From Verrucomicrobia bacterium UBA4286 (GTDB lineage: Bacteria > Verrucomicrobiota > Kiritimatiellia > RFP12 > UBA1067): DNA of 5,924 nucleotides. Below are positions 5,670 to 5,924 of this stretch, piece by piece. The notes under the pieces were generated by a model that ran no database searches, was not told the origin of the DNA, and saw only the letters and a program-made list of their open reading frames with translations. Numbering within the stretch: position 1 is the first letter of the stretch; each line of letters starts with the position of its first letter. A program made the translations under genes and the position numbers. The stretch spans positions 1 to 5,924 of the forward strand of contig DGVK01000035.1 of assembly GCA_002395905.1 (NCBI GenBank). The letters are read 5' to 3'.

Positions 5670-5746
5670 CACACGACAGGGGTGTTGTGAACCCGCATGG
5701 CGCAGCCCATGATGGCATATGCTTTGGGATCGTCTGTTAGTTTCAT
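5669..5746 (-). pseudogene. Truncated N-terminus of a GxxExxY-family protein
   Basis: A 25-codon frame, MKLTDDPKAYAIMGCAMRVH followed by NTPVV and TGA. The AYxIxGxAMxVHNT segment matches the N-terminal motif of GxxExxY proteins (a PD-(D/E)XK-like family), where it normally continues with LGxG and roughly 100 more residues. Here similarity stops after HNT and a stop follows two codons later. The stop overlaps the outer edge of the repeat element at 5567-5669. No continuation of the family was found further along the minus strand within the window. ATG at 5746 is preceded by a likely extended -10 box. The family call rests on about 12 residues and on memory of the motif, so it is probable rather than certain. 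Confidence 0.6.
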
Positions 5747-5755
5747 GCCGGCAAC

Positions 5756-5764
5756 AGTATATCA
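5756..5764 (-). promoter_or_regulatory. Extended -10 promoter element of the GxxExxY remnant
   Basis: The minus strand reads TGATATACT, a -10 hexamer TATACT with TGn extension, ending 9 bases before the ATG at 5746. No -35 at standard spacing and no Shine-Dalgarno are seen. The arrangement matches that before the SWIM and sugar transferase genes. Confidence 0.5.
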
Positions 5765-5822
5765 AATTTCGCTTCCCCGCAGTGTCGGAATGCGGTGTGA
5801 CTCCTGGTTGGCATGGCAGAGG

Positions 5823-5848
5823 AGGTCTGGAGGATGCTTCCTCCAGAT
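5823..5848. repeat. Strong hairpin, 11-bp stem with TGCT loop
   Basis: TCTGGAGGA (5825-5833), loop TGCT, TCCTCCAGA (5838-5846) form a perfect 9-bp stem, extended by a G-T wobble pair and a G-C pair to 5823-5848. No T-run follows on either strand, so it is not a standard intrinsic terminator. It lies about 80 bases upstream of the GxxExxY remnant's start. Confidence 0.75.
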
Positions 5849-5907
5849 CAAAGACGACATGCGTTGTTCAGCGAGACGCGAATGAGAGGCGCGAAGCAAC
5901 CGTCATT

Positions 5908-5924
5908 CTGCGGAGCGGGAATGC
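5908..5924 (-). repeat. Third copy of the element end, at the window edge
   Basis: The last 17 bases are the exact reverse complement of 5412-5428 (GCATTCCCGCTCCGCAG). The copy is cut by the window edge. On the minus strand the rest of an element would lie beyond base 5924. The flanks also share CTTCGC(A/G)CCTC, at 5429-5439 in one case and after an 11-base insertion in the other. Confidence 0.8.

Larger units (their letters stand above)
5216..5924. other. Gene-free, repeat-rich region
   Basis: These 709 bases hold no intact gene. Open frames on both strands have compositions dominated by Arg, Ser, Ala and Cys and no recognisable domain. They arise because GC-rich palindromes rarely contain stops. 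The real content is two inverted copies of an element of about 100 bp, many mini-hairpins, a remnant of a GxxExxY-type gene with its -10 box, and a longer hairpin near the right edge. The first 60 bases after the peptidase contain only a short GCCTGT duplication (5221-5226 and 5237-5242). Confidence 0.75.

Noticed and set aside
5663..5690. GTTCACA...TGTGAAC palindrome considered as an integron attC site
   Set aside because: The 7-bp arms (5668-5674 and 5687-5693) do not fit the attC core consensus pair and no integrase or cassette structure is present.
5278..5718. 146-codon minus-strand frame in the repeat region
   Set aside because: It is open only because both element copies lack stops in this frame. 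Composition is Arg/Ser/Ala/Cys-rich with no motif, and its start is out of frame with the better-supported GxxExxY remnant.

Overview
The window is about 5.9 kb of GC-rich bacterial chromosome. It carries six protein genes, one of them cut by the left edge, and a gene-free right end of about 700 bases rich in repeats. The gene content (chromosomal parB, uvrB, a secreted surface-repeat protein, a PglC-like sugar transferase, a GxxExxY-type gene remnant) and the many small dispersed palindromes would fit a Gram-negative bacterium, possibly of the PVC/Verrucomicrobiota-Kiritimatiellae kind. No rRNA or other marker is present, so this placement is only a guess.

Layout. Positions 1-1332 (+) hold the C-terminal two thirds of UvrB, the nucleotide excision repair helicase. 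Converging on it, and overlapping its last 17 bases, is a two-gene minus-strand unit (2502 down to 1316): a SWIM zinc-finger protein followed after 8 bases by a small PglC-like phosphoglycosyl transferase. The divergent gap 2503-2615 holds a promoter for each direction: an extended -10 very close to the SWIM start codon, and a textbook -35/-10 pair for the plus-strand genes. The plus-strand unit (2616-5215) contains a signal-peptide protein built of about eleven 15-16-residue repeats, then parB (gap 10 bases), then an M28 metallopeptidase resembling glutaminyl cyclase (gap 1 base). The tight spacing suggests one transcript. parA is not beside parB in this window.

The right end (5216-5924) has no intact gene. 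It contains two inverted copies of an element of about 100 bp that starts AACTCCGA and ends GCATTCCCGCT, a dense set of tiny hairpins mostly with 3-base loops, a third copy of the GCATTCCCGCT end at the window edge, and a 25-codon remnant of a GxxExxY-family gene that still has its start codon and a likely -10 box. The remnant's stop codon lies exactly at the outer edge of one element copy, suggesting that the element truncated or replaced the gene.

A recurring theme is the minus-strand arrangement TGnTATAAT or TGnTATACT placed 7-11 bases before ATG without a Shine-Dalgarno sequence. It is seen three times and would give leaderless or nearly leaderless mRNAs. I found no clearly new multi-gene system. 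The strongest candidates for unfamiliar biology are the repeat element with its truncated gene, and the promoter arrangement.
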